This document shows positions 8,262-17,286 of a DNA stretch of 64,000 bases, piece after piece (position 1 is the first letter of the stretch; every line of letters begins with the position of its first letter). The notes beneath the pieces are model-generated. The model had not been told where the DNA came from and did no database searches. It saw nothing but the letters and a program-made list of their open reading frames with translations. The translations under genes and the position numbers were made by a program. The stretch lies in NCBI RefSeq assembly GCF_003994485.1, contig NZ_RZNJ01000001.1, positions 623,765 to 687,764 of the forward strand. Direction: 5' to 3'. The DNA is from Arsenicitalea aurantiaca. Its GTDB lineage: Bacteria; Pseudomonadota; Alphaproteobacteria; Rhizobiales; Devosiaceae.

Positions 8262-9545
8262 CTATCCGAAGATCTGCGAGGCAAGGGCGACGAAGCGCGT
8301 CCCGCGTTCCTCGAAATTCTTGAACTGGTTGTAGCTCGGTGCGCCCGGCGACAGGATCACCGCGTCAAAACGGTTCTTGAGCGTCCCGAGCGTCAACATG
8401 CCCTCTTCGAGGTCTGCAGCGGCGATGACCTCGATATGGGGCGCAGCAGAGCGGGTCGCCTCTGCGAGCCGGGCGCCGGTAACGGGAAGGCAGACGAGCG
8501 TCGTCACCCCGTGCGGCGCGAGGAGCGTGGCCAGCTCCGCATAATCCTGCTGGCGTTCGTGGCCGCCCCCGATCAGCGCGATGCGATAGCCGCGATAGGC
8601 GGCAAGCGCCGCTTTGGTCGCTTCCGGCGTCGTCGCTATGGAATCGTTGACGAAGACCAGCCCGCCGATCCGGTGCTCCTCGAGGCGGTGGGGGAGGGGC
8701 GCGAACGCACCGACACCCGCGACGATGCCATCGAGCGTCGCGCCCGCGGCGATGGCAAGCCGGGCGGCAAGTCGTGCATTGCCCAGGTTGTGCGCTCCAC
8801 GCAGCCGCGATCCGGCGACGGTATCAACGATCACCTCGTCAACGGCAGGCGCCAGCGGGCGCAGGGCGCGGACGGGGCCGAGATCGGCGGCAATCCGGGC
8901 CAGAAGCCCGTCCTGTTCTCCAAGAGCGAGCTCCACTGGGCCGCGCGTGAAGAGGTTGAGCTTGTCGGCGTAGTAGCGCTCGACGCTGCCATGCCAGTCC
9001 ACATGTTCGGGGTAGAGATTGGTGAGCCCCGCAAGGTCGGGCGAGAAAGCGATGTCGGCAGTCTGATACGAGGAGAGCTCGAAGACGATGGTGGGATGCT
9101 TGTCGGCGATCTCGAGCGGCGCCAAGCCCACATTGCCGGCAAGGCCCGTATCGACACCGGAATGATGGAGCATCAGCTGGGTCAACGTTGCCGTGGTGGA
9201 TTTGCCCTTGGTGCCGGTGATCGCGATCACCTGCCGACCGGCCCGGTAGCGCTCGCCCCAAAGATTGAGGTTGGACGTGACCGGGATGCCGGCCTCGCGT
9301 GCTGCAGCAAAGAACGGCTTGTAGAGCGGCACGCCGGGGCTTTTGACGATCAGCGCGAGGGCGCCTCGTGCAACGAGCCGGTCAGCTTCATCGGGCGCGA
9401 TCTGGGTAGCATCATCGATGTCGGCTGCGCCGCTGTCGACGGTGACGAACACCTGGGCGGCGGGCGCCTGGCGGGACAGGTACGCACGGGTCGACCGCGC
9501 TTCCCGGCCCGCTCCATAAAGCAGGACGGGTCCGTTAAGCTGCAT
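8262..9545 (-). CDS. murD2: Mur ligase, probable UDP-MurNAc-L-Ala:L-Glu ligase (MurD2)
   Basis: A 427-residue Mur ligase. ATP-binding loop ITGTKGKSTTATL near residue 113, ELSSYQ, NLYPEHVDWHG and the C-terminal ILSPGAPSYNQFKNFEERG show the MurD-like fold. It is not in a division/cell-wall cluster; it overlaps by 11 bases the gene for a MurL homologue. In Xanthomonas, MurD2 adds L-glutamate to UDP-MurNAc-L-Ala and MurL then inverts it to D-Glu, bypassing glutamate racemase. The specific L-Glu activity is inferred from this pairing and from departures from classic MurD (GTKGKST rather than GTNGKST; YPEHVDWH rather than SPDHLDRH). Confidence 0.82.
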   Translation of the reverse strand: MQLNGPVLLYGAGREARSTRAYLSRQAPAAQVFVTVDSGAADIDDATQIAPDEADRLVARGALALIVKSPGVPLYKPFFAAAREAGIPVTSNLNLWGERYRAGRQVIAITGTKGKSTTATLTQLMLHHSGVDTGLAGNVGLAPLEIADKHPTIVFELSSYQTADIAFSPDLAGLTNLYPEHVDWHGSVERYYADKLNLFTRGPVELALGEQDGLLARIAADLGPVRALRPLAPAVDEVIVDTVAGSRLRGAHNLGNARLAARLAIAAGATLDGIVAGVGAFAPLPHRLEEHRIGGLVFVNDSIATTPEATKAALAAYRGYRIALIGGGHERQQDYAELATLLAPHGVTTLVCLPVTGARLAEATRSAAPHIEVIAAADLEEGMLTLGTLKNRFDAVILSPGAPSYNQFKNFEERGTRFVALASQIFG

Positions 9546-10878
9546 CGAGACCCATCCGGGATGCGAGAGATGAAGGCACGAGGTGGTCCGGACTGTCCGC
9601 CATCAGCTCCTCATAGGCGCGCTCGAGCGCCGGCCTGCCGTAGTGAGTCAAGAGATCGCCCTTAAGTCTTGAAACAATGACGTCATCTGCCCATTCCGCT
9701 TGCTCGGAAAGCCGATATAGGCAGGCTGCAGCCTCGAGGATTTCTCCCACGCACTCCCATGGCTTCTGCCCGGCTAGGCCGGTCAGCTCGCGATAGGCCG
9801 CTTCCTTATCCGCGTCATCGAGGAGATTTCGCCCGAAAATGCCGAGAAGGCGCGGTTTTTCCATGGCGGGCGCAAGAATGAGGAAGACGAAGTGGCATTT
9901 CGGGCAATTGCCGCACCAAAGGGGGCCATCATGTCCCGACAGGCGGAAATTGCGGTTGCAGCTGGAAAATACGCGGTCGAACCGCGTCTCTCTGGCAAAG
10001 ATCGCGGCGATGCGCGCCTCGGAAAAAGGCCGGAGGAGAGAAAAATAGCCCAGACCTCCTCCCGTCGCATCCGACAGCACACCAGCGATCAGCCGCTCGA
10101 AATCGAGCGATTTCGAGTGCTGATGATTGGCCTCGCGACCATCGAACACGACATTTCCCTCGCTCGCGGACCGCTCGTTGGAGAGGATGATGCGATCATA
10201 GGAATAGAGAAGTGCGACGAGGCTCGCGATCATCGAGTTGATCGCGGTCGAGGGCACGTGACCGTTGTAAAAGCCGGGGGTGCCGGAGAGACGGATCATC
10301 TCCGGATCGAGGGTTCGGGTGACGTAAAGCGGGGGCAGGCCGATCTTTTCGATGGACGTCAGGATTGGCCCCTTGGGATTGACCGCGAAGGGCGTGAAGG
10401 GAATTTCGGCACTTTCGAGCAGCTGCACGCTGACCAGAGAATCCTTGCCGCCCCCGATCGGAAGCAGTGTGCGCGCTGCAAGTTTTGGCGCGGGGACGGG
10501 CGCCGCCGCCGCATCGGGGGTCTCGAGCGCGATCTGGCCGAACCGCTTCAACCCGTTGCGGGCATAGAATTCGCCGAGACCGTTCTCGTAGATATCGAGG
10601 ATGAAGGCGCGCTCGGAGGGCGTCAGCCCGATGGTGGGGGCGGATATGGTGAAGGGGGCCAGAAGCTTGAAATAGCTCACCCCGAGGACGAGCGCCGTGA
10701 GGTTGAGAATCCGGCCGAACGCCTCAGTGTGCGCGTTTTCGGCGTTCCAGCCCGGAGGGAAAGCGAGGCGCTCTTCGAAATGAAGGTCCCCCAGCGCATA
10801 GCCAAAGCGTGCAATCCCGAGCTCTGCATCGAAATGCGGCGCAAAGACCGTAAACACGGTCGGAACGGGCGCGTTCAT
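9535..10878 (-). CDS. murL: UDP-MurNAc-L-Ala-L-Glu epimerase (MurL)
   Basis: A 447-residue protein recognised as MurL, the ATP-dependent epimerase that converts the terminal L-Glu of UDP-MurNAc-L-Ala-L-Glu to D-Glu. Seen: a PP-loop-like nucleotide motif LPIGGGKDSLVS near residue 140, LSNERSASEGNV, and a four-residue-spaced cysteine group WCGNCPKCHFVF near 330. It starts immediately after the TAG of the upstream metallophosphatase gene and overlaps murD2, giving a three-gene operon. Function is established for Xanthomonas; here it is inferred from homology and the murD2 partner. Alternative name in annotations: hypothetical protein. Confidence 0.82.
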   Translation of the reverse strand: MNAPVPTVFTVFAPHFDAELGIARFGYALGDLHFEERLAFPPGWNAENAHTEAFGRILNLTALVLGVSYFKLLAPFTISAPTIGLTPSERAFILDIYENGLGEFYARNGLKRFGQIALETPDAAAAPVPAPKLAARTLLPIGGGKDSLVSVQLLESAEIPFTPFAVNPKGPILTSIEKIGLPPLYVTRTLDPEMIRLSGTPGFYNGHVPSTAINSMIASLVALLYSYDRIILSNERSASEGNVVFDGREANHQHSKSLDFERLIAGVLSDATGGGLGYFSLLRPFSEARIAAIFARETRFDRVFSSCNRNFRLSGHDGPLWCGNCPKCHFVFLILAPAMEKPRLLGIFGRNLLDDADKEAAYRELTGLAGQKPWECVGEILEAAACLYRLSEQAEWADDVIVSRLKGDLLTHYGRPALERAYEELMADSPDHLVPSSLASRMGLDAA

Positions 10879-11772
10879 CTAATAAATCCTCAGCTGCAGT
10901 CGCAGCACGATATCGGTGCTGAGGCGCTGAAAACCAAACTCCCGCATGGTGCATGACCAGGCCGAGCCATGCCGCTCGACCTTGAAAAGGTTGTAACGCG
11001 CTGGATCGTCACCGGCCTGGACGCTCTGCGCCGCCGCCGCGGCGGCAACCCCGACCACCGGCACGTCGCCGGTCTTGCCCGGTACCGCATAGATCGAGGA
11101 TTTGTGGGTGTGCCCGTGCAGGATGAGCTCGGCGCCCTGCTGGGCGATCACCTGGCGGAAGGTGCGCGCGCCCCATAGCCCAAGCCGGGGGTGGCGCAGC
11201 TCTAGATTGGGCGGGTGATGGATGAGGACGACGCGGAAATAGCCCGCTTCGCCAAGCAGCGAGAGACAACGCGAAAGGCGCTCGGCCTGGGCATCGTCGA
11301 ACTCGCCCCGTGCCATCAGCGGCGCCGTGGGCACCGCGCTCGAGCAGACGATGACCGCAAGCTCGCCATGCCGACGCACGAAGGGGAAGGGCGACTTGTC
11401 CACGGTCTCGCCGCGGGTATAGGGGCCCCAGCGATCGAGCGCCTTCTCCAGCGCCCCGCGCACATAGGCGTCGTGATTTCCCGGCGATACACAAACCGAT
11501 CGCGGGTCGCCCACGGTCTGGAGCCAGTTGTAGGCCGTATTGATCTCGGCATCGAGGGCGAGATTGGTGAGGTCGCCCGTGACTGCGGTCACGTCCGGGC
11601 GGTGCTCGCGCATGTGCCGGACGAGATTGGTCAGCCCTTCGCCGCTCATCGCCTTTTCGCGATTCATCCGCCAGTTGAGGTAACCGGTGACACGCTTTGA
11701 AAAGAGTGCCCGGAGCGGGACAGGCGGAAGGGGCGCCAGATGGATATCGGAAATATGGGCGAGCGTGGTCAT
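10879..11772 (-). CDS. calcineurin-like metallophosphoesterase
   Basis: A 297-residue metallophosphatase with the dinuclear-metal motifs in order: LAHISDIHL (residue 4), AVTGDLTN, SPGNHDAY, VLIHHPP and LHGHTHKS. Such enzymes hydrolyse phosphomono- or diesters; the substrate cannot be told. The start at MTTLAHISD is chosen because metallophosphatases begin right before D-x-H; an upstream open frame adds 76 non-homologous residues. It is the first gene of an operon with murL and murD2, its stop touching the murL ATG, so a role on a nucleotide-linked or cell-wall phosphate is possible but unproven. Confidence 0.9.
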   Translation of the reverse strand: MTTLAHISDIHLAPLPPVPLRALFSKRVTGYLNWRMNREKAMSGEGLTNLVRHMREHRPDVTAVTGDLTNLALDAEINTAYNWLQTVGDPRSVCVSPGNHDAYVRGALEKALDRWGPYTRGETVDKSPFPFVRRHGELAVIVCSSAVPTAPLMARGEFDDAQAERLSRCLSLLGEAGYFRVVLIHHPPNLELRHPRLGLWGARTFRQVIAQQGAELILHGHTHKSSIYAVPGKTGDVPVVGVAAAAAAQSVQAGDDPARYNLFKVERHGSAWSCTMREFGFQRLSTDIVLRLQLRIY

Positions 11773-11887
11773 CACTGGCGTAATGCCATGCGTCGGGGAC
11801 GGAGATAAAGGGCAATCGGCAGTGGTGGCGATTTTGTCCCCGTGCCGCAGCGTCGTGCTAGCGTATGGGCCCAAGGAGACTCCACCC

Positions 11888-12364
11888 ATGCAGATGACCC
11901 GCTGGCAACGCTTGCGCACCAAGGCCTTCCTCACCGCCATCGGCATCAAGCGGCGCATGACGCTGGGCACGCGCGTCATGCTGGTGGATGGCGAGCGCAT
12001 CTACCTCATTCGCCACACCTACATTCCGGGTTGGCAGTTCCCAGGGGGCGGAGTCGAGCCCGGCGAAACCGTGGAAGAGAGCGCGCGTCGCGAAGTGCTC
12101 GAAGAAACGGGGCATCGCCCGACCGGTACGCTCGATCTCTTCGGGCTCTATCACAACACCAGCGCGATCACCAATCGCGACCACGTGGCCTTCTTCGTCT
12201 GCCGAGACTTCGAGGAGGCCTTCCCGTTCAAGGCTAACGCAGAAATCGCACAGTTCGGATGGTTCGACCGGCGCGCCCTGCCCGAGGGGCTGACGCCAGC
12301 GACGTCGCAGCGGATCGACGAGGTGTTCGACGGGGCGCCAAGACGCGACGTCTGGGGGTATTGA
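11888..12364 (+). CDS. NUDIX hydrolase
   Basis: A 158-residue protein with a complete NUDIX box: GGVEPGETVEESARREVLEETG (G-x5-E-x7-REUXEEXGU pattern), preceded by RVMLVDGERIYLIRHTYIPGWQFPGG. NUDIX enzymes hydrolyse nucleoside-diphosphate-linked compounds; the opening RHTYIPGWQFPGG resembles general NDP-X or ADP-ribose hydrolases, but specificity is open. AAGGAGA eight bases before the ATG supports the start. Divergent from the metallophosphatase-murL-murD2 operon, convergent with the glutathione transferase gene. Confidence 0.9.
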   Translation: MQMTRWQRLRTKAFLTAIGIKRRMTLGTRVMLVDGERIYLIRHTYIPGWQFPGGGVEPGETVEESARREVLEETGHRPTGTLDLFGLYHNTSAITNRDHVAFFVCRDFEEAFPFKANAEIAQFGWFDRRALPEGLTPATSQRIDEVFDGAPRRDVWGY

Positions 12365-12392
12365 GGCGCCCCGGCGCTGTGCCGGGACGCCT
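12364..12392. terminator. probable bidirectional terminator hairpin
   Basis: Between two convergent genes: AGGCG/CGCCT outer stem with an inner CCCGGC/GCCGGG stem and a five-base loop, one mismatch between them. There is no clear U-tract, so termination is inferred from position. Confidence 0.45.
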
Positions 12393-12397
12393 GAAGA

Positions 12398-13354
12398 TCA
12401 GTCGAGGAAGGGCAGTTCGGGCCCGATCGGAATGATCCGATGAGGATTGATGGTGGTGTGGCTCCAGTAGTAATGGGTGCGGATATGGTCGAGATCGACC
12501 GTTTCCTTGACCCCAGGCACTTCGTAAAGCGCCTTCAGATAGTGCGAAATGTGCTCGTAATCGGCGATCCGACGGCGATTGCACTTGAAATGCCCGACAT
12601 AGACGGCGTCGAACCGCACCAGCGTCGTGAAGAGCCGCCAGTCCGCCTCGGTGATGGTGTCGCCGGTGAGATAGGGCGTCTCGCCGAGCAGGCCTTCCAC
12701 CCAGTCGAGCGCATCGAAGAGCGCAGTGACGGCCTCGTCATAGGCCTCCTGGCTCGTCGCAAAACCAGCCTTGTAGACGCCGTTGTTGATGTCGTCATAG
12801 ACCCGAGCGTTGATCTCGTCGATGCGGGCCCTCAGCGGTTCTGGGTAGTAATCATCCTCATTGCCGGTCAGGCCATCAAAGGCCGAGTTGAACATGCGGA
12901 TGATCTCGGCGCTTTCGTTCGAGACGATGGTCTTGCGCTTCTTGTCCCAGAGGACCGGGACGGTGACCCGGCCGGTATAATCGGGATCGGCCTCGGTATA
13001 GACCTGCCAGAGATAGTCTTTGCCGTTGACGGCGTCGCCCGTCGAGCTCTCGCCGGTAAAGGTCCAGCCCGTCTCGTCGGGCATCTTGGCATCGACGATG
13101 GACACATCGATGAACTTTTCGAGGCCCTTGAGCTTACGGAAGATGAGCGTCCTGTGTGCCCATGGGCAGGCGAGGGACACATAGAGATGGTAGCGCCCAG
13201 CCTCGGCCTCGAAGCCCCCTTCGCCCGAGGGGCCGGGGGCGCCATCGGGGGTCACCCAGTTGCGAAATCCCGAAACGCTGCGCTTGAAACGGCCGCCGGT
13301 CTTTTCGGTATCATACCACTGGTCGGACCATTTCCCGTCGATCAACTGTCCCAC
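12398..13354 (-). CDS. glutathionyl-hydroquinone reductase (YqjG/Ecm4-type glutathione transferase)
   Basis: A 318-residue Xi-class glutathione transferase that uses glutathione to reduce glutathionyl-hydroquinones, a cytosolic detoxification step. Marks: start GQLIDGKWSDQWYDT, FKRSVSGFRNWVT, and the catalytic cysteine motif YVSLACPWAHRTLI near residue 62, then DYTGRVTVPVLWDKK, NNGVYKAGFATSQ and the tail INPHRIIPIGP. Length is normal. Convergent with the NUDIX gene. Confidence 0.92.
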   Translation of the reverse strand: MGQLIDGKWSDQWYDTEKTGGRFKRSVSGFRNWVTPDGAPGPSGEGGFEAEAGRYHLYVSLACPWAHRTLIFRKLKGLEKFIDVSIVDAKMPDETGWTFTGESSTGDAVNGKDYLWQVYTEADPDYTGRVTVPVLWDKKRKTIVSNESAEIIRMFNSAFDGLTGNEDDYYPEPLRARIDEINARVYDDINNGVYKAGFATSQEAYDEAVTALFDALDWVEGLLGETPYLTGDTITEADWRLFTTLVRFDAVYVGHFKCNRRRIADYEHISHYLKALYEVPGVKETVDLDHIRTHYYWSHTTINPHRIIPIGPELPFLD

Positions 13355-13637
13355 TGCCTGTCCTTTTATGCTGCTCTGACTTGTCGTTATGCAGCCCTAT
13401 TTAAGGGGTGGGATGGCAAATCCAACCGGGGCTTTGTGGCGGTCTCGAAAACAGAGTGTTGCCGATGATTTTCCCTTGGACGAGTCGGGACGCCGATGCT
13501 ATTGCGAAAAAAGGCGTGGAGGCGCCCAGGATGAACAAGGTTTCCATGACGAGCCGACGACCCTAGCAGGTCCTCTTTTTCCGGCACCCTTTCGGGCCGC
13601 CGGACGTTTGTCACTGCGCCATGTTCAGGATCTCCCG

Positions 13638-14201
13638 ATGCTTACCCCCTCCCTTCAGGCGGCGAATGCAGCCGCTGCGCTCCCGCCGCTCGGCTTGCCC
13701 ACCGTTCGCCTCGCGACCAGCGATGACGATGCGTTCGTTGACGATCTGCAGGCGATTGCCTTTGGTCCCGGACGCTTTGCGCGTACGGCATTCCGCGTCC
13801 GTGAACGGTTCCCGATCGATCCGGGGCTGAGCCTCATCGCCGAAGTCAACGGCGTGCCCTGCGGTTCGGTCTGGATGACGCCGATCAGCGTCGGCGGCGT
13901 CGACGGCTATCTGCTCGGGCCACTCGCAACCCATCCCAATTTCCGCAAGCGCGGCGCAGGCAAGCTGCTTGCGCGCGAGGTTGTGCGGCTGGCCATGAGC
14001 CGGGGCGATGGTCGCTTCGTGCTGCTCGTCGGTGATTTCGATTACTACGGGCCTCTGGGCTTCGTCCGTGTGCCCGAGGGGCGGGTGATTTTCCCCGGGC
14101 CCGTTGATCCTACGCGCGTTCTTCTGCACTCTGACGATCCGAGCCTGGTGGACAGGCTCGAGGGGCCCATCGCCGCCTTCGGGGCCGGATCACGGAGCTG
14201 A
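13638..14201 (+). CDS. GNAT family N-acetyltransferase (YhbS-like)
   Basis: A 187-residue acetyltransferase. The central part AEVNGVPCGSVWMTPISV, then LLGPLATHPNFRKRGAGKLL is the acetyl-CoA binding motif A (R/Q-x-x-G-x-G/A) and LLVGDFDYYGPLGF resembles YhbS proteins. The substrate is unknown. An in-frame open frame extends upstream by 83 codons but those lack homology and a ribosome-binding site; the ATG at 13638 was chosen by family alignment. It ends five bases before the GTG of the CoA diphosphatase gene, so both are probably co-transcribed with cca. Confidence 0.85.
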   Translation: MLTPSLQAANAAAALPPLGLPTVRLATSDDDAFVDDLQAIAFGPGRFARTAFRVRERFPIDPGLSLIAEVNGVPCGSVWMTPISVGGVDGYLLGPLATHPNFRKRGAGKLLAREVVRLAMSRGDGRFVLLVGDFDYYGPLGFVRVPEGRVIFPGPVDPTRVLLHSDDPSLVDRLEGPIAAFGAGSRS

Positions 14202-14205
14202 ACGG

Positions 14206-14835
14206 GTGCGTCTCGACGACTCCGGTATCACGCGGCTCTCGCGCCGCCTGCTGAGCAGGCCCGAGATGATCGGGCCCGATACCGCGCTCATGCCCGACTG
14301 GATGCCGGATAGTGCCTTCGACCGCCCCCCGGTCGAGGCTGCCGTGCTGATCGGGCTCGTCAGGCGCGAAGCCGGATTCACCGTGCTCTATACCGAGCGG
14401 TCGAGCACGCTGAGGGCGCATTCGGGGCAGGTGGCGTTTCCGGGCGGGAAGATCGACCCAGAGGACGAGGACGCCGCGGCGGCCGCCTTGCGCGAGGCCC
14501 ATGAGGAGGTGGCGCTCGCGCCGGAAGAAGCCCGGATTCTGGGCTTTCTGCCACATTATTTCACCGGGACGAATTATCTGATCACGCCCGTCGTTGCGCT
14601 CGTGGAGCCATCAGCGCCCTTCGTGCCCAATCCGCGGGAGGTGAGCGACGTTTTCGAGGTTCCGCTGGCGCGGCTGGCGCGGCTCGAGACCTATGGCACC
14701 TTTCGTATCATGCGTGGCGGGCAGGAGCGGACGAGCTATCAGATCGACCATGACGGCCACAGGATCTGGGGGATCACGGCCAATCTCACCCGGCGCTTCC
14801 GTGATCTGGCGCTTGCTGCGGAGCTCGTGCCGTGA
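14206..14835 (+). CDS. CoA diphosphatase, NUDIX family
   Basis: A 209-residue NUDIX enzyme of the coenzyme A pyrophosphatase group (NudL-like), splitting CoA to 3',5'-ADP and phosphopantetheine. Marks: the family signature LRAHSGQVAFPGGKIDPEDE before and within the NUDIX box, AALREAHEEVAL, and FLPHYFTGTNYLITPVVA. Start is a GTG five bases after the acetyltransferase stop; the stop overlaps the GTG of cca in a GTGA arrangement, indicating translational coupling. Confidence 0.9.
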   Translation: MRLDDSGITRLSRRLLSRPEMIGPDTALMPDWMPDSAFDRPPVEAAVLIGLVRREAGFTVLYTERSSTLRAHSGQVAFPGGKIDPEDEDAAAAALREAHEEVALAPEEARILGFLPHYFTGTNYLITPVVALVEPSAPFVPNPREVSDVFEVPLARLARLETYGTFRIMRGGQERTSYQIDHDGHRIWGITANLTRRFRDLALAAELVP

Positions 14836-16034
14836 GGGAGCCCGACCCCCGACTTGCAGGGGCTTCCTGGCTGACTGCGCCGGAGGCGCGGGCGGTCTTC
14901 ACCTTGCTCGATGGAGAAGAGGGCCGCACGCGGGCGGTGGGCGGGGTGGTTCGGGACACGCTGATCGGACGGGCGCGGACGCAGCCGGACGTCGATCTGG
15001 CGACCGAACTCCTGCCCGACGAGGTCGTGGGGCGCGCAGAAGCTGCTGGAATTGCTGCATTTCCGACAGGAATTGCACATGGGACGGTGACACTGAAGTC
15101 GGGGAACTTCCTCGCAGAAGTCACGACGCTCCGCGAGGATGTCGAGACCGATGGGCGGCATGCGGTCGTGCGGTTCGGGACCGATTGGGTGCGGGATGCC
15201 GAGCGGCGGGATTTCACGATGAACGCGCTTTATGCCGACGCGGCGGGACGGCTCTACGATCCGCTCGGGGGGCTCGAGGATCTGGCGGCGGGGCGGGTGC
15301 GGTTCGTAGGGGATGCGGACCGGCGGATCGCGGAGGATAGGCTCCGAGTCTATCGCTTCTTCAGGTTCGCGGCGGGGTATGGGACGCCCTTCGGCGTTGA
15401 AAACGAAGGGTTTTCTGCCGTGGCGCGGGCGGCGGGGACGCTCGGGGGGCTTTCGGCCGAACGCGTTGGCGCGGAGATGAAGCGGCTCCTGACGCTGCCG
15501 CGGATCGGGTGGGTTCTGCGGCTGATGGAGAGCATCGGCATCATCGCTCTCGGGGCAGAAAGGCTAGCGTGCGCAGAGGCTTACGAGGAGGGTAACCCGG
15601 CTCCAACACTGGCGGGGCGGCTGGCGATTTTCCTCGATGCGATGGGGGAAGGGGGGCTGCGGCGAGCGTGGCGGCTCTCCAATGCGGAGCTGCTCGAAGC
15701 AGGTCAAGTTCTTGAAACCATTGATCTTCTGGCTCGCGGCGCGGTCGATGAGGCGCGGTATCGGTTTCCGCAGGCGATCGGTGATGCGGTGCGGCTGCTC
15801 TGCCTGCGCCCGGGCGCGGATGCGGGCGCAATAAACCAGCAAGTCTTTGAGAGAAAAGGGATTTCCGTCCCGAGATTTCCGGTATCGGGGGGCGATATGG
15901 TCCGGATCGGCGTGTCGCCGGGCCCTGAAATGGGGCGGATCCTGCGAAAACTCGAGCAGAAATGGATAGAGAGCGGCTTCACGCTTGAGCGCGAAACGCT
16001 CATCAAATTTGCAGTGAAATTACACGAAATTTGA
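14832..16034 (+). CDS. cca: CCA-adding tRNA nucleotidyltransferase family protein
   Basis: A 400-residue class II nucleotidyltransferase that builds or repairs the 3' CCA end of tRNA. Marks: AVGGVVRDTLIG (G-G-x-V-R-D), QPDVDLATELLPDEV, VTTLREDVETDGRH, WVRDAERRDFTMNALY and the RRIAEDRLRVYRFFRF helix; the C-terminal third is an alpha-helical head. Starts with GTG overlapping the CoA diphosphatase stop by four bases, an arrangement also seen in other Rhizobiales. A poly(A) polymerase role cannot be fully excluded by sequence. Confidence 0.92.
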   Translation: MREPDPRLAGASWLTAPEARAVFTLLDGEEGRTRAVGGVVRDTLIGRARTQPDVDLATELLPDEVVGRAEAAGIAAFPTGIAHGTVTLKSGNFLAEVTTLREDVETDGRHAVVRFGTDWVRDAERRDFTMNALYADAAGRLYDPLGGLEDLAAGRVRFVGDADRRIAEDRLRVYRFFRFAAGYGTPFGVENEGFSAVARAAGTLGGLSAERVGAEMKRLLTLPRIGWVLRLMESIGIIALGAERLACAEAYEEGNPAPTLAGRLAIFLDAMGEGGLRRAWRLSNAELLEAGQVLETIDLLARGAVDEARYRFPQAIGDAVRLLCLRPGADAGAINQQVFERKGISVPRFPVSGGDMVRIGVSPGPEMGRILRKLEQKWIESGFTLERETLIKFAVKLHEI

Positions 16035-16088
16035 AAACTTGCACCGCCGGCACGCTGGCCGGCGGCACAGCCCGTTTCTTCCGGCCGG

Positions 16089-16277
16089 TCAGTGCCGGTT
16101 ATCCCCGGCCTCGTGCGTGCGTTCCTTGATCCGCTCGACCATCTCGGGGCGAATCACGGTCTCGCCATGGGCGACGCGCAAATGTTCGGCGGCGCGCTTG
16201 ACGACCTCGGCACTCTCTTCCGCTTCGGTGTGCCAGCTGCAGCCGGGCACGAGCGACCCGCATTCGAACTGCTTCAT
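16089..16277 (-). CDS. DUF1059 family protein
   Basis: A 62-residue protein beginning MKQFECGSLVPGCSW with paired cysteines, then HTEAEESAEVVKRAAEHLRVAHG, the signature of DUF1059, a small family of unknown function with a conserved C-x6-C and a histidine-rich helix that could bind metal. GGAGG lies close before the ATG on the minus strand. It sits between convergent cca and hemF, with its own transcription likely. Confidence 0.85.
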   Translation of the reverse strand: MKQFECGSLVPGCSWHTEAEESAEVVKRAAEHLRVAHGETVIRPEMVERIKERTHEAGDNRH

Positions 16278-16398
16278 GGAAACCTCCTATGCGTTGGTGT
16301 GCCGAATGACCCGGCACACTGGATCAAGCCCCGGCGGGCCGGATCGTTCCGCCCGCGGGACGAGGAGACATGAAGGCAGGCCAGTGGGGCAGGGGCGA

Positions 16399-17286
16399 CT
16401 ATTCCCACCTGACCTCGGGCGGCATGGAGGAGAGAATCGAATTGACGTTGCCGCCGGTCTTCAGCCCGAACATGGTGCCCCGATCATAGAGCAGGTTGAA
16501 CTCGACATAGCGGCCGCGCCGGACGAGCTGCTCGTGCCGGTCCGCCTCGGTCCATGGCGATTCGAAATTGGCGCGCACGAGGCGGGGATAGATATCGGCG
16601 AAGCTCCGCCCGACCGACTGGGTGAAGGCGAAGTCGGCATCCCAGTCGCCCGAATTGTGGTGATCGTAGAAAATGCCGCCAATGCCGCGCGGCTCCTTGC
16701 GGTGGGGGAGGTAGAAGTACTCGTCGCACCAGGCCTTGTACTTCTCGTAGCTGACCCCGGCATGGCCCGTGCAGGCGGCCTCCATCGCCTCGTGGAAGGC
16801 GATGGTGTCGGGATCGTCCTGGGTGCGGCGCCGCTCGAGCACGGGGGTGAGGTCGGCCCCGCCGCCGAACCATTGCCTGCCGGTGACGACCATGCGGGTG
16901 TTCATGTGCACCGCCGGCACGTTGGGGTTCCAGGGGTGCACGATGAGCGAGATGCCCGAAGCCCAGAAGCTCGCGCCTTCCTCCGTGCCCGGCATCTGGC
17001 GGGCGAATTCGGGCGAGAACTGGCCGTGGACGGTCGAGATGTGGACGCCCGCCTTTTCGAAGACGCGTCCGTGGAGCATGGACATTTCGCCCCCGCCGCC
17101 CGGCGCGCCGGTGTGATCGGTGCGGCTCCAGGGTTCGCGCACGAAGCGGCCGGGCTCGCGATCGGCATGGGGGCCCGCGACGGCATCCTCGAGCTCTTCG
17201 AGGCGTGCGCAGATGGTGTCGCGCAGCGCCCTGAACCATGTGGCGGCACTGGCTTTCTTGTCTTCGATATCCTGGGGGAGGGTCAT
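16399..17286 (-). CDS. hemF: oxygen-dependent coproporphyrinogen III oxidase
   Basis: A 295-residue HemF, converting coproporphyrinogen III to protoporphyrinogen IX with O2 in haem synthesis. Signatures: [48 protein letters not shown], and the C-terminal [20 protein letters not shown]. Length normal. It overlaps the upstream trmL by four bases. Neighbouring cytochrome bc1 genes on the other strand make a haem/respiration context. Confidence 0.97.
   Translation of the reverse strand: MTLPQDIEDKKASAATWFRALRDTICARLEELEDAVAGPHADREPGRFVREPWSRTDHTGAPGGGGEMSMLHGRVFEKAGVHISTVHGQFSPEFARQMPGTEEGASFWASGISLIVHPWNPNVPAVHMNTRMVVTGRQWFGGGADLTPVLERRRTQDDPDTIAFHEAMEAACTGHAGVSYEKYKAWCDEYFYLPHRKEPRGIGGIFYDHHNSGDWDADFAFTQSVGRSFADIYPRLVRANFESPWTEADRHEQLVRRGRYVEFNLLYDRGTMFGLKTGGNVNSILSSMPPEVRWE

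Noticed and set aside
13387-13614. A 75-codon minus-strand open frame before the acetyltransferase gene
   Set aside because: No ribosome-binding site, atypical composition and no homology; treated as noncoding.
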